Shown: positions 9,517 to 20,045 of the stretch, one piece after another | How the letters are laid out: each line of letters starts with the position of its first letter | Position numbering within the stretch: the stretch's first letter is position 1 | From: Thraustochytrium sp. TN22 | Taxonomy: Eukaryota; Sar; Bigyra; Thraustochytrida; Thraustochytriidae | DNA: 64,000 nucleotides | Direction of reading: 5' to 3' | Assembly (NCBI GenBank): GCA_013306675.1 | Contig: JABLUY010000162.1 | Location: forward strand, 1 to 64,000 | The notes under the pieces: model-generated | What the model was told of the DNA's origin: nothing | The model's input: the letters and a program-made list of their open reading frames with translations, nothing else | Databases searched by the model: none | Made by a program: the position numbers and the translations under genes

Positions 9517-11643
9517 TCAGTCTTCGTAACGAAGCTGAGCAAAGAGCTGCTTCTCGCTCGACGTCTCGGCGCGCTGCGCATGCGCGAGCTGCACGAGCCG
9601 GAAAATGTCCCGCGCGCGCACCTCGGAATAGAGCAAAAGGGTGGGCTGGCGGGCGCGATCTGAAACAAGCGAGCGCGTGATCTGCTGCACGCCAGCCTGG
9701 TCGCTCAGCAGCTTCTGCGCCTCGGCAATGTCCACCTTGACCTTTTGCGTCTCCAGCACCTTGCGCTCGCGCTTGAGCTTGGCGATGCGGACCTGGTGCG
9801 CGTCCCTCGCTCGCGAGACGACCGACCGCAAGATCTGGTTGCGCACGTCGCGCGGAATGCGCTCCAGCACCACGGGCTTCTCCTTCTCTCGCGCCAGCCG
9901 CGCCTGGAACTCCTCGTTGAGGAAGACGTCGAGGATCTGGTGCGCGTGCCGACTGAGCTGGCTGCGATACCGCGCCTGCATCCGGTCCACCTCCTCATCG
10001 GCCTCGCTGGCACGTGCGCTGCGCAAGTTGAGGCCCACCGGGAAGCGCAGTGCGCAGTCCTTGGCCTGAATGCCACCGCTCCCGCACAGGTTCTCGGGGA
10101 GGTCCACCTGGCGCATCCACCGCGCGGCTGCCTGCCCGTGCTGCTGGCCCGAGCCCTGCATCGAGTGCGCCTCCTCTAGAAGCTTGCGCGAGTTGCGCTC
10201 CAGAAGCGCCAGCCGCAGCGCGCGCGCCTTGATGGCCAACCGCCGCTCCTGCTGCACCCAGATGCGCGAGAGTGCCTGCACCCGCGCCTGTGTGCACGCC
10301 AAGAAGACACGCGCGTACCGCTGGCAGCGGATGACGCGGAAGCGGAAGTCGCGCATGATCTGCCCGAAGTTGAGTCGGTTGTCCACAAGGAATTGCAGGA
10401 TGGTGCGCGCATGCCACAGCACCTTGCGCCGCCGTCGCCGCAGCACCACCTTGCGAAAGAAGGTCACTACCTGAGCCAGCGCCTCGCGTTGCTTTAGCAT
10501 GCGCCGCCCCGCCAGCCACCTCCGCACGAAGCTCTGCAAACGAATGGCCGCCTCACGAACCCTGCGCCGAGCGTCCATGCTGCGCACGATGGACGAGAGC
10601 TCCACGCCCACTACCGCGTGCAAGAGGAGCTGCAGCCCGCATCGCGCAGTGTGCTCCCGCCGCGCACGCTGCGCAGTGCGCTCCGCCGCCGACCGGTGCC
10701 GTCGCACGAGCTCGCGTGCCTTGACGGCCTCCTCCTGATCCAAGTGCGCCTTGCGCGCCTTGGCGCGCATCATCGCAGACTGCAGCTCCCGCATGGCCTG
10801 CTCTCGCTGCAGCGTCGCCTGCTTGCGGTACGCCTCCGCGCTCTGCTTGACGATCTCCACGTTGGCCGCCACCGCGTCGCGGCCCTGCTCGCGCAGCTGC
10901 GCCCGCACCCGCTCTCGGTCGCGTCGCGCCTCCTCCTCGCGTCCGGCCATTTCCTGTAAGAAGCTCTCGGCCGCCTTGCGCGGCTGCAGCTGCACCAAGC
11001 GCTCGTTGATGCGCGAGGTCGCCATGCCGGCTTCGCGCAGCAGGGCCGCGCCGCGTGGGCCGCGCTCTGGCGGCCGCGGAATGCGCGGTGGCTCTGGCGA
11101 GCCCAGCAGCTGCTCCAGTTGCGGGCTCATTGCTGTCGATGCCGCGTCGGCCCGCCGCGCGTGCGCTGACTGACGCTGTCGCAGCAGCTCACTCAGCTCG
11201 CGCGGCGCCGGCAGTTTGGCAGGCACCGGAGGAAGCGGTTGCTTTGCCTTGCGCCCCTTGACTCCGACCCGCTCTTGCCGCTTACGCTGCTGTTGCCGTC
11301 GCCGTCGCCGCTGCCGCCGCCGCTGCTGCTGCACCTTTTGCTGCTGCACTAGCACCACCGTGCCCGCCATGGACACCTTGGGAAAGTCCTCGCGCAGGTA
11401 CCTCGGCACGCGCACGGGCTTGCGTCGCACCAGTTCCTTCCAGCGCTCGGACCGCCCCTTTGCCCCGAGGCCGGCCAGCCTCAGTTTGCCCTCGCGGCCC
11501 AGCCCATGCTCCTGAATCTCCTGCATCTCCTGCATCTCCTGCAGCTCCTGCGTCGCCTGGCCTTCCTCGCGCTCGGGCGGTGTCGCCTCTCGCGCTTCCG
11601 GGCCAGGCTCCATGGCCCCGGCGATCCCGCCTGCCGTCTCCAT
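9517..11643 (-). CDS. IQ-motif coiled-coil protein
   Basis: A 708-residue, very basic and charged protein. Two calmodulin/centrin-binding IQ-type segments are visible: AAIRLQSFVRRWLAGRR at about residues 365-385 and VIRCQRYARVFLACTQAR at about 437-455. Long helical stretches rich in Arg, Glu and Gln flank them (about 225-330 and 560-650), and the N-terminal part has a short QEMQEMQEIQE repeat. The start at 11643 is an ATG with no better downstream alternative. Proteins of this build often belong to cilia or the cytoskeleton, which matches the dynein light chains elsewhere in the window, but no named family was recognised. It is divergent from the ABC transporter. Confidence 0.75.
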   Translation of the reverse strand: METAGGIAGAMEPGPEAREATPPEREEGQATQELQEMQEMQEIQEHGLGREGKLRLAGLGAKGRSERWKELVRRKPVRVPRYLREDFPKVSMAGTVVLVQQQKVQQQRRRQRRRRRQQQRKRQERVGVKGRKAKQPLPPVPAKLPAPRELSELLRQRQSAHARRADAASTAMSPQLEQLLGSPEPPRIPRPPERGPRGAALLREAGMATSRINERLVQLQPRKAAESFLQEMAGREEEARRDRERVRAQLREQGRDAVAANVEIVKQSAEAYRKQATLQREQAMRELQSAMMRAKARKAHLDQEEAVKARELVRRHRSAAERTAQRARREHTARCGLQLLLHAVVGVELSSIVRSMDARRRVREAAIRLQSFVRRWLAGRRMLKQREALAQVVTFFRKVVLRRRRRKVLWHARTILQFLVDNRLNFGQIMRDFRFRVIRCQRYARVFLACTQARVQALSRIWVQQERRLAIKARALRLALLERNSRKLLEEAHSMQGSGQQHGQAAARWMRQVDLPENLCGSGGIQAKDCALRFPVGLNLRSARASEADEEVDRMQARYRSQLSRHAHQILDVFLNEEFQARLAREKEKPVVLERIPRDVRNQILRSVVSRARDAHQVRIAKLKRERKVLETQKVKVDIAEAQKLLSDQAGVQQITRSLVSDRARQPTLLLYSEVRARDIFRLVQLAHAQRAETSSEKQLFAQLRYED

Positions 11644-12700
11644 TTCCGTCTCTCGTCGCGCCTAGATCAGGCCTTGCTTCGCCTCCTGCGAGCCCGGCTC
11701 CGCGTCCGGTTCCGAGCGTCGCATCATGACCAACACGAAGTTCACGGCGCAGCGCAGTGCATGCAATGCCATGCAGTGGCAAAAATCCTGTTCTCGAGAA
11801 CACGGTGGAACGCCGAACGGCTCGCGTTCCCAGGTTCACAGTCCCCGCCATGATTAAGTGCACACGTTGGACCACGCGTGGCTCGGCAGGTGCCACCAGT
11901 GATGATGACTGGTGGGCCTGGTGGGCCTGGTGGCCCTGGTGGCTCCGCCTCCGCGTTCCAGGCAAGCTCTGCGGCCGGCGATTCTGGAGTCTTGCGCCGC
12001 GCCGCCGCCGCTGGCACGCTGCAGCTCGCGCACTGTCTGTCTGTGGCCACTGCTCAGCCAGCTAGCTGTCTGTCCGCAGCACGACAGAGGCCTCGACGTC
12101 GGGCACATTCGAGATCCCGAGATTCCCCTGCTCGGCGGAGCCTGAGGCGCTCGCCGAAGGGGGGCAGCCCCGCGAGAGGCCGCAGGGGGCTCCGCGCACA
12201 AGACCCGGACTGAACGGATGGCGAACCGACCATGCGCGGGGTCCGCGGAGGGACGCACGAGAATGCGCCCACCAAAGGTGCGCGGTGCCACCGTGCGGGA
12301 AACCTTGGGGAGATAATGATCAACCAAGCATTGCCATTGATGAGTGAGAAGAGAGAAGGAAAGAAGGGAGGAAAGAACGAGGAATCGGGAGGATGATGGA
12401 TGCCTTTTTGAAAAGGCGGCGCGCACGTTGATCACTTCAAACCCGATCGCGACGCGGGCGCGGCGCGGCGCGGGCAGCGCGGCGGCGCGCAGCGCTGGGC
12501 GGCGGCGAGGCTGGAATCGCGCGGTCGGCGAGCACTGGTGGCTGGCGCAAGGCAGGCAGGCATCGCATCACGGCTGGGCGATCTGCTCTGACTGTGAGCA
12601 CTGACAAAAGCTCCGCGTGGCTGCGCGTCAACGCCGGGCAGCAAGCAGCGCGCGGGTGGCAGAGCGCCAAGGCGAGGGCGAGCGGGGGAGCGACGAGACG
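11644..12700. other. Divergent intergenic region, IQ protein / ABC transporter
   Basis: About 1.05 kb without a supported gene. It includes a short TGG/CCTGGT repeat near 11908-11943, a TAGCTAG-like site near 12060 and a purine-rich strip at 12344-12400. It probably carries both promoters. Confidence 0.45.
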
Positions 12701-15700
12701 ATGTCGCCGTTCTGCGGCGCGGACGCGCCGTCGTCGGAGATCACGGACCCGGATGGCGACGGCGTGAGCCTCTGCTTTCGGTCGCTGGTGTACCTGGGGC
12801 TGCCGGTGGTGGTGGCGTTTGGCGGCTTCTGCTTCGGGGTGGTGCAGGAGACGAAGCTGCGTCGCAAGAGGACACTGTTCCCGCTGGGGCTGGCGCTGCG
12901 TCACCTCGGGTGGCTGGACCTCCTGCGCCTTGTGGTGTTTGTGGCGACGGGCTTGCTGCCCCTCGTTGGCTTCGCGTACGAGCACGGCCACTGGTCGGGC
13001 GAGGCGTACACGAGCTGGGCCCCGTTCCGGTGGCTCGAGATCATCGTGCTGGGCATCCTGCCGTGGGTCGTGGTGGGCCCTGCGTGGCTCGTGCACGAGG
13101 TGCGGCGCGGCGTGGAGGAGTGGGCGTGGCTCCGCGTCTTCGTGAGCTTCGAGCTCGTGGGCGAGTCGCTACGGCTGTGGTCGCAGGTGCGCAACGCGCG
13201 CACGGACTTCCCGGATGACGCGCGCCGGCATTTTGTCGTGTCCATGGGCGTGGCGTCTCTGGCGCTCAAGCTCCTGGCGGCCTTCTCCATGGTCTGCTTC
13301 AACCGCGACTGGCACTCGCTGCGCCGCAGCCTGCGCGAGGCCGCGGCGGCGCAGGGAGGCATGCATGAGAGCCTGCTGACTTCGGCGCAGGATTCCTTCA
13401 TGTCGGACTCGGCGCTGGATGAGGAGCGTGAGGGCGGCGCCTCTGGGGCCGCTGCGGCTGTCGAGGAGGAGGCCCAGATTGGCGGCGTGCACGTGAGTCA
13501 CGCGGATGAGTCGGCGCTCACCTTCCAGCGCCTCCCGCGCACGCCCGAACAGTACGCCGGCCTTTTGTCGCGGCTCTGCTTCTTCTGGCTTGAGCCCATC
13601 ATGCTCACGGGCTACAAGCGGCCGCTGGACCAGATGGACTTTTACAAGCTGCTGCGCGACGACGACGCCAAGCTGCTTGGCACCAACTTCGTGGACGCCT
13701 TCGAGAAGGCCAAGGCCGCCGAAGAGCTGCGCCGCAACGGCGGCGCCGCGGCGCGCGACGCGCAGGTGGCACCCGAGGCGCAAGGCGCCACCTCCTCTGC
13801 GTACACGCGCCTGGACAACATCGACGAGGAAAGGGGGGGAGAGGAGGAGGAGGCGGAGGAGGAGGAGGAGACCAAGGATGAGGAGGACAAGCCGGCCGCC
13901 AAGAAGGAGGACCCGGGCAAGACCGGTAACCTGCGCACCATCCTGCTGGGCCTGCACAACTCAGGCACACTGCGGCCGTTCTACGAGGCGGCGCTCTTCA
14001 AGCTCATCTACGACTCGCTCATCTTCGTGGGGCCGCAGCTGCTGAAGCGCATGATCCACTTTCTGCAATCCAAGGACGAGCCCGTGGAGAACGGCTACAT
14101 GATCGCCGGCCTCATGTTCGCGACGGCCGCCACGCAAACCTTCACGCTGCACGTGTACTTCCATCGCGTTTTCCGCACCGGCATGCGCGTCCGCTCCGTC
14201 ATGCTCACGTCCATCTACCGCAAGGCACTGCAGCTGACGCCGTCGGCGCGCCAGCAACGCACGACTGGCGAGGTGGTCAACCTCATGAGCACCGACTGCT
14301 CGCGCCTCAACAACCTCTTCCCGTACCTGCACGTCACGTGGAGCTCGCCGTATCAGGTGCTGCTGGCCATGATCTTCCTCTGGCAGGAGGTCCAGTACGC
14401 CGCCCTGGCCGCCGTCGTGGTGGTCTTCTTCATCATGACGCCCATGACCACCTTCGTGGCGCGCAAGATCAAAGCCATCCAAAAGGACCTCATGCAGGTC
14501 AAGGACGAGCGCATTCGCCGTACCGGCGAGGTTATCACCTCGATGAAGGTCGTCAAGATGTACGGCTGGGAGCGCACTTTCCGCCACCTCATCAAGGACG
14601 CCCGCGACGAGGAGCTCAAGCTGCTGCGCACCTACGTTATGTGGCGTGCCATCGCGCGCATGATCTGGAACGGCACGGGCGTCGTCGTCACGCTCGCCAC
14701 CTTCGCCTCCTACGTGGCGCTCGGCGGCGTGCTCGACGCGGGCACCACCTTCACGGCGCTCTCGCTGCTCTCGGCCCTTCGCTTTCCGCTTACCGTCTTG
14801 CCCAACATCCTCACCTCGGCCGTCGAGGCCTCGGTCTCGCTGCGCCGCATCTCCAGCTTCCTCTACTCGACGGAGATCGATATGCGCGCGCTCGAGCGCA
14901 TGCGCGCCGACCCCGAAATGCCGCCCGACGCCGCCGTGCACATGCGCCACGGCAACTTCTTCTGGGACGACGCGCTGCGCGCGCAGGCGCTACGCGACAT
15001 CAACTTCACCGTGCCCACCGGTACAGTCTGCTTCGTCACCGGCGAGGTTGGCTCCGGCAAGTCGGCACTGCTCAACGCGCTCATCGGCGAGCTGCGCCCC
15101 GGCCTGGCCGACCCGGCCTCGGGTGGCCTGCCCTCGGTCGGCCTGCGTGGCTCGCTCGCCTACGCGTCGCAGAACCCGTGGATCCAGAACGCCTCGGTCC
15201 GCGAGAACATCCTCTTCGGGAGCCCGTACGACCGCGAATGGTACAACCGCGTTGTCTACGCCTGCTCCCTCACCGCCGACTTCGAGCAGCTTGCCGACGG
15301 CGACGCCACCGAGATCGGGGAGCGCGGCATCAACCTTTCCGGCGGTCAGAAGGCGCGCGTGGCGCTCGCGCGTGCCGTCTACTCGCGCGCCGACATTCTG
15401 CTGCTCGAAACCTGCTTCGAGGCCGTCGATGAGCACGTCGGCGCGTTTCTCTGGAAGAACTGCTTCCGCGGCATTCTCCAGGAGCCCAACCCGACCACCG
15501 GCCGCAAGCGCACCGTGGTCGTCGTCACCCACGCGCTCAAGTTTGCCAAGTACGCCGACCGCATCCTCGTTATGAAGCGCGGCGCGCTCGTAGAGCAGGG
15601 CTCGGCCGACGAGATCACCAGCAACGAGGCCTCTGAGCTCGCCCGCCTCATGGTGCGCGTCGAGCAGGTGCGCGCCCACTCCGAGGACGGCGACGAAGAG

Positions 15701-17851
15701 GCGGAGGCCGAGGCCGGCGCCTCTGAAGGTGGTGAGCCCAAGGGCGAGGCCAAGGGCGAGGCGCAGCTGCGCAACGACCAGTCCACCGAGTCGGATCAGC
15801 ATAAGCCGGTTCAGCACAAGCAGAGCTCCTTCTCCAAGAACACCGGCAAAGACGGCGCCAAGGGCAACCTGACCGGCAAGGAGGAGCGCAACGTTGGCCG
15901 CGTCAGCTGGGAAGTTTATGGGCAGTACATGAAGGCGGTCGGCGGCTACTGCGCCTCCCTCTCGGTCATCTTCGTTTTCGTTGTGCGCATGGGCTTTGAC
16001 ATCGGCACCTCCGCCTGGCTTGCGTACTGGTCCAGCCAGGCCAAGAAGGCCGAGGCGCACAACAGCGACTCGCTGCTCACCGCCGGCCTGCACCGCCTGC
16101 TCGGCGACGCCAGCACCGTCATGCTCGACTTTGGCGGCATGCCCGCCCTCGAGACCGCGCCCGTCAATCTCTCCTCCTCGGTCCTGCACGGCGGGCATCA
16201 CGGCGAGACCACGGACCACGTCGGCTTCTACCTGGGCATCTACGCGGTGCTCTCGCTTGCTGGCATCGGCTTCGTCGGCGTGCTCTCGCTCTACATGGCT
16301 TTCATTGCGCTCCACGCCTCCCGCACGATGCACGACGGCCTGGTCACCTCGGTCTGCCGCGCGCCCATGTCCTTCTTCGACACCACGCCCATTGGTCGCA
16401 TCCTCAACCGCTTCAGCAAGGACATTTACGCGATTGACGAGGCGTTGCCAGACAGCCTCTTCAGCTTCCTCAGCACCACCTTTACCGTCCTCGGCACCTT
16501 TGGCACCATCGCCTTCGTCCTGCCCGAGTTCCTCGCGGTCGTGCCCTTCATGCTGGCCGCCTACTTTTACGTGCAGCGCTACTACATCGCGTCAAGCCGC
16601 GAGCTCAAGCGCTGGGATGCCGTGCTGCGCTCGCCCATCTACTCGCACTTCACCGAGTCGCTCGAGGGCGCCACCACGATCCGTGCCTACGGCGTGTCCA
16701 AGCGCTTCGTGCGCCAGAACCAGACGCAGCTCGATGTGCAGCTCGGCGCCTACTACCTGTCCATCGCCGCCAACCGCTGGCTTGCCGTGCGCCTCGAGTT
16801 CATCGGCAACTTCCTCGTGCTCAGCACCGCGACCTTTCTGGTCGCCTTTGGCGGCTCCATCAATGCCGCCTTCGCCGGCCTTTGCCTCTCGTACTCGTTG
16901 CAGGTCACGCAGTCGCTCAACTGGACCGTGCGCATGAGCGTCGAGCTGGAGAACAACGTTGTTTCCGTCGAGCGCATCAACGAGTACAAGGAGGTGCCTT
17001 CCGAGGCGCCGGAGCTCAACGAGGACATGCCTACGCCGCCCCAGATCGCCAACGACTGGCCCTCGCGCGGCGAGATCGTCCTCGACGACGTCTGGGCGCG
17101 CTACCGTCCCGGCCTCGACTACGTCCTGCGTGGCATCTCTGTGCGCATCGCGCCTGGCACCAAGCAGGGCGTTGTGGGCCGCACCGGCGGTGGCAAGAGC
17201 ACGCTGTTCCTGCAGCTTCTTCGCCTCATCGAGCCCGCCAAGGGCCGGATCCTCATTGACGGCGTCGACATCGCCTCGATTGGCCTCGAGCACCTGCGCA
17301 CGCACATTGCCATCATCCCGCAGGACCCGACCATGTTCGCCGGCACCCTGCGCGCCAACCTCGACCCGCGCAGCGCCTACTCGGACGAGGACATTTGGTA
17401 CGCGCTCGAGATCACCCAGCTCAAGGAGCACGTCGAGGGCCTCTTGGGCGAAGCCCAGAAGCAGGCGCGCGAGAATGACCGCCCGGTCCCCAGCACGCCG
17501 CTCGAGGTCGTTCTCGCCGAGGGCGGCTCCAACTTTAGCTTTGGCCAGCGCCAGCTCATTGGCGTGGCGCGTGCCATCTTGCGCAAGTGCCGGGTGCTCC
17601 TCATGGACGAGGCCTCCTCCGGCCTTGACGCCTCCACCGACGCCATCCTGCAGAAGACCATTCGCACCGCCTTCACGAACACCACCACCATCACCGTGGC
17701 GCACCGCCTACAGACCATCATGGATTCGGATCAGATCCTCGTCATGAGCGCCGGCAAGATCGTCGAACAGGCGTCGCCCAAGGAGCTCATGCGCAACCCG
17801 GAGTCGGTCTTTACTAAGCTCGTCGAGGAGATGCGCCGCAAGGAGCAATGA
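12701..17851 (+). CDS. ABCC/MRP-type full ABC transporter with TMD0
   Basis: A 1716-residue exporter of the ABCC (multidrug-resistance protein) family, expected to pump organic anions and glutathione conjugates using ATP. An N-terminal five-helix TMD0 (about residues 20-210) precedes the two TMD-NBD halves, as in long MRPs. NBD1 has Walker A GEVGSGKSA (Lys787) and signature LSGGQKARVALARA, but its Walker B reads LLLETCFEAVD, with Glu903 and Thr904 where the family normally has two acidic residues. NBD2 is canonical: GRTGGGKST at 1493-1501 and LLMDEASSGLD with Asp1636 and Glu1637; its signature is SFGQRQL. An acidic linker of Glu repeats lies between TMD0 and TMD1, and a charged linker between the halves. 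The open frame extends 28 codons upstream but starts with GTG, so ATG 12701 is used. Converges with the ceramide synthase. Confidence 0.93.
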   Translation: MSPFCGADAPSSEITDPDGDGVSLCFRSLVYLGLPVVVAFGGFCFGVVQETKLRRKRTLFPLGLALRHLGWLDLLRLVVFVATGLLPLVGFAYEHGHWSGEAYTSWAPFRWLEIIVLGILPWVVVGPAWLVHEVRRGVEEWAWLRVFVSFELVGESLRLWSQVRNARTDFPDDARRHFVVSMGVASLALKLLAAFSMVCFNRDWHSLRRSLREAAAAQGGMHESLLTSAQDSFMSDSALDEEREGGASGAAAAVEEEAQIGGVHVSHADESALTFQRLPRTPEQYAGLLSRLCFFWLEPIMLTGYKRPLDQMDFYKLLRDDDAKLLGTNFVDAFEKAKAAEELRRNGGAAARDAQVAPEAQGATSSAYTRLDNIDEERGGEEEEAEEEEETKDEEDKPAAKKEDPGKTGNLRTILLGLHNSGTLRPFYEAALFKLIYDSLIFVGPQLLKRMIHFLQSKDEPVENGYMIAGLMFATAATQTFTLHVYFHRVFRTGMRVRSVMLTSIYRKALQLTPSARQQRTTGEVVNLMSTDCSRLNNLFPYLHVTWSSPYQVLLAMIFLWQEVQYAALAAVVVVFFIMTPMTTFVARKIKAIQKDLMQVKDERIRRTGEVITSMKVVKMYGWERTFRHLIKDARDEELKLLRTYVMWRAIARMIWNGTGVVVTLATFASYVALGGVLDAGTTFTALSLLSALRFPLTVLPNILTSAVEASVSLRRISSFLYSTEIDMRALERMRADPEMPPDAAVHMRHGNFFWDDALRAQALRDINFTVPTGTVCFVTGEVGSGKSALLNALIGELRPGLADPASGGLPSVGLRGSLAYASQNPWIQNASVRENILFGSPYDREWYNRVVYACSLTADFEQLADGDATEIGERGINLSGGQKARVALARAVYSRADILLLETCFEAVDEHVGAFLWKNCFRGILQEPNPTTGRKRTVVVVTHALKFAKYADRILVMKRGALVEQGSADEITSNEASELARLMVRVEQVRAHSEDGDEEAEAEAGASEGGEPKGEAKGEAQLRNDQSTESDQHKPVQHKQSSFSKNTGKDGAKGNLTGKEERNVGRVSWEVYGQYMKAVGGYCASLSVIFVFVVRMGFDIGTSAWLAYWSSQAKKAEAHNSDSLLTAGLHRLLGDASTVMLDFGGMPALETAPVNLSSSVLHGGHHGETTDHVGFYLGIYAVLSLAGIGFVGVLSLYMAFIALHASRTMHDGLVTSVCRAPMSFFDTTPIGRILNRFSKDIYAIDEALPDSLFSFLSTTFTVLGTFGTIAFVLPEFLAVVPFMLAAYFYVQRYYIASSRELKRWDAVLRSPIYSHFTESLEGATTIRAYGVSKRFVRQNQTQLDVQLGAYYLSIAANRWLAVRLEFIGNFLVLSTATFLVAFGGSINAAFAGLCLSYSLQVTQSLNWTVRMSVELENNVVSVERINEYKEVPSEAPELNEDMPTPPQIANDWPSRGEIVLDDVWARYRPGLDYVLRGISVRIAPGTKQGVVGRTGGGKSTLFLQLLRLIEPAKGRILIDGVDIASIGLEHLRTHIAIIPQDPTMFAGTLRANLDPRSAYSDEDIWYALEITQLKEHVEGLLGEAQKQARENDRPVPSTPLEVVLAEGGSNFSFGQRQLIGVARAILRKCRVLLMDEASSGLDASTDAILQKTIRTAFTNTTTITVAHRLQTIMDSDQILVMSAGKIVEQASPKELMRNPESVFTKLVEEMRRKEQ

Positions 17852-18136
17852 TGACCTAAGAGTTACCTACCTTACGCACAAGGAAATGGTTTGGGACGAA
17901 AGAATTTTTTGTTTCAAGTTGGCCCATCTTGCGCGAGGTGCCCCGCATGTTGCAAGGATGGCCACGCTCAAGGAGACGAACTTGGATCAGGGCGAAAGAG
18001 CTCTTTGTTTCGTTCCATTCAAGCTTGTGCTCATTGAGGAAACGTCAAACGTCACAGCGGTCACCACTCTGCTGCTGGTCTGATCAGGTTGGCGCCGCAG
18101 CAGATTCTTCTTGGTTTTCGGTGGATTAATCAGCTG

Positions 18137-19186
18137 TTAGTTGTTCTTCTTATTGTCCTCGCTGTCCGTGTCGACGCCAGACTCCGAGTCGGAACGGTTG
18201 TCCGCGGTCTCCCCGCCCGCAATGACCCTGAGGATGGCCTTGAAAAGCAGCCAGAACCAGAAGCACTGCAGCACCTGCAGCACGACGACAAAGAACTGGC
18301 AGCCGGTGATGTCAGGCCAGAAGCGGGCCAGATAAAGATCGAGGTCGAACTCCTTGCCCGGAGCCAGCTCGTTCCAGAGCTCGGCGAAGCAGCTCCACAC
18401 CACGTACGGGTACATGACCATGCGCGTGATGGTAAAATCCACCGCAAAAACGGCGAACCAAAGGTCGGTGGCCGTGGCCAGCGAGAAGATGCTGGAGGAC
18501 TTGGGCCCGGCGTCCGCAAGGTACTTGAATTGCTTGGCGATGTGCAGCGGCGGGTCAGCCAGGTCAAGCAGCACCATGATGACGCAGCCCACGCGAACCA
18601 TTCCGTACTGAAAGCTCAGGTACACCAGCACGACCGTCACGACATGGTGAATGATCATCTCCACAAAGTCCTTGCGGCGCGGCTCGAAAAAGACCGTGAC
18701 CAGGCCCGCGGCGTAACGCGACGCGTACAGCACGTAGAAGAAGGCCACATCTTGCGTGATGGACCGGTTGTTGCGCGAGTGGTGCCACCACTGCTGGCTC
18801 GGCCACACCCACGACTGGTGCAGGATCAGCCGCGCGCCCATGACGAAGAAGACCGAGTACCAGAACATCTCCATCGTGCTCTGCGAGAACTTGACCACCT
18901 TGGACTCCTTGAGCCGCTCCGGCCGCATGGACCGCGACTTGAGCAGCATGCGCGCCACCGGCTTGACCAGCATCAGCCGGATCGCCCAGTTCGCCAGGAA
19001 GCACACCACGAGCAGCTCGAGGAACATGACCCACGGCCACTCATACTGCGGGAGCGTGGTCAGCTGCGCCTCGGTCGGCGGCGCCATGCTCTGGCCCGAC
19101 ACCAGCGACTTCACGAACGACCGCGCCCACTCCTCCGTCTGCGCGTGCGCCGCCAGGACGCCCTCCAGGTCCGTGGGCAGCGTCAT
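18137..19186 (-). CDS. LAG1: Ceramide synthase (LAG1/TLC domain)
   Basis: A 349-residue multi-pass ER protein that joins a fatty acyl-CoA to a sphingoid base to make (dihydro)ceramide. The Lag1 motif is present: the paired histidines His180-His181 in MIIHHVVTVVL and Asp208/Asp211 in LLDLADPPLHIAK, the residues needed for catalysis in the family. About six hydrophobic segments cover residues 45-320, and the C-terminus is a short acidic, Asp/Ser-rich tail like the casein-kinase-phosphorylated tails of other ceramide synthases. No homeobox-like domain is present, as in fungal and plant enzymes. The start is an ATG; a long GGC tract lies 115 bases upstream. Head to head with the gene at 20046 and convergent with the ABC transporter, 285 bases apart. 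Confidence 0.93.
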   Translation of the reverse strand: MTLPTDLEGVLAAHAQTEEWARSFVKSLVSGQSMAPPTEAQLTTLPQYEWPWVMFLELLVVCFLANWAIRLMLVKPVARMLLKSRSMRPERLKESKVVKFSQSTMEMFWYSVFFVMGARLILHQSWVWPSQQWWHHSRNNRSITQDVAFFYVLYASRYAAGLVTVFFEPRRKDFVEMIIHHVVTVVLVYLSFQYGMVRVGCVIMVLLDLADPPLHIAKQFKYLADAGPKSSSIFSLATATDLWFAVFAVDFTITRMVMYPYVVWSCFAELWNELAPGKEFDLDLYLARFWPDITGCQFFVVVLQVLQCFWFWLLFKAILRVIAGGETADNRSDSESGVDTDSEDNKKNN

Positions 19187-19298
19187 TCTTCCCTGGCGCG
19201 GGGCCGCGAGCGAGCCAGCCGCCTTCGTGCCGCCGCCTGCCGCGGCCGCCAGCCGAATGCAGGCGCGCGGAGGAGCGGGGACCCCACCGCGCGCGTCT

Positions 19299-19377
<79 letters not shown>

Positions 19378-20045
19378 TCGCGCCGCGGTCCGCGCCTGCG
19401 TGGCTCCCGTCGTTGCGGCTCTGCCCGCCGTCGCTCAGCTCGCTCGACTAGGCCTCGTAGCTAGTAGAGAAGCAAAGCGCCAGTACGCTCCCGCGGCATG
19501 CTCGCCGCCTGCAAAGCAAAGCAAAGCAAAGCGCTGCGGCGCGGGCGACGCCGCTCGCGGGCGCCGCGAGCTCCGCTCGGTCCTCGCCGCGCTCTGCAGC
19601 TCTGCCGCGCGCGCGCGCGGGCGGCAACGGCGTGGCCAGGCATGGCGAGCGGGCATGCGCTGCGCGGACTCGACCTCGCTCACAGCCAGGACAGGACGCG
19701 GCCTGAGCGCGCGAGGCCCACGTGCGCGAGCACGCGCCGCCGCGCCGCGCGCCCAGTGCCAGCGCGGCCAGCGGCGGCCCTGCGCGGCCTCGCTCTCCGC
19801 CGCTGCCCGCTGGGACTCGACCGCGGCGGAGTACGCCTGCCATGTTTGCACAAGGCACCGCCATGACGCGCAGTTCCGGTGCTCGGCCGCGGGCGCCGCG
19901 CAGAAGGAGGCGCAGCGCGGCGCGGCGGCGGCGGCGGCGGCGCGCTCGGAGGGCGGCGCTCGGGCCCGCGGCGCGGCGCGCGCCGGCCCCCTGAGCAGGC
20001 GCTGCGGAAGCGGCGCAGGCGGCCTGGGGCGCCGGGGGGACCATC
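19187..20045. other. Divergent intergenic region, ceramide synthase / PH-NlpC gene
   Basis: About 0.86 kb. It holds the 76-base GCC tract, a CTAGCTAG-like site at 19458-19465, a repeated GCAAA stretch at 19511-19530 and a GCG/CGG tract at about 19922-19942. Long open frames on both strands through this stretch are by-products of GC content. Confidence 0.5.
19301..19376 (-). repeat. (GCC)25 triplet tract
   Basis: A perfect 76-base GCC run, GGC on the ceramide synthase strand, starting 115 bases upstream of its ATG. It is the longest triplet run in the window and is probably in the transcribed 5' leader, the arrangement known from the human FMR1 leader. Confidence 0.95.
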
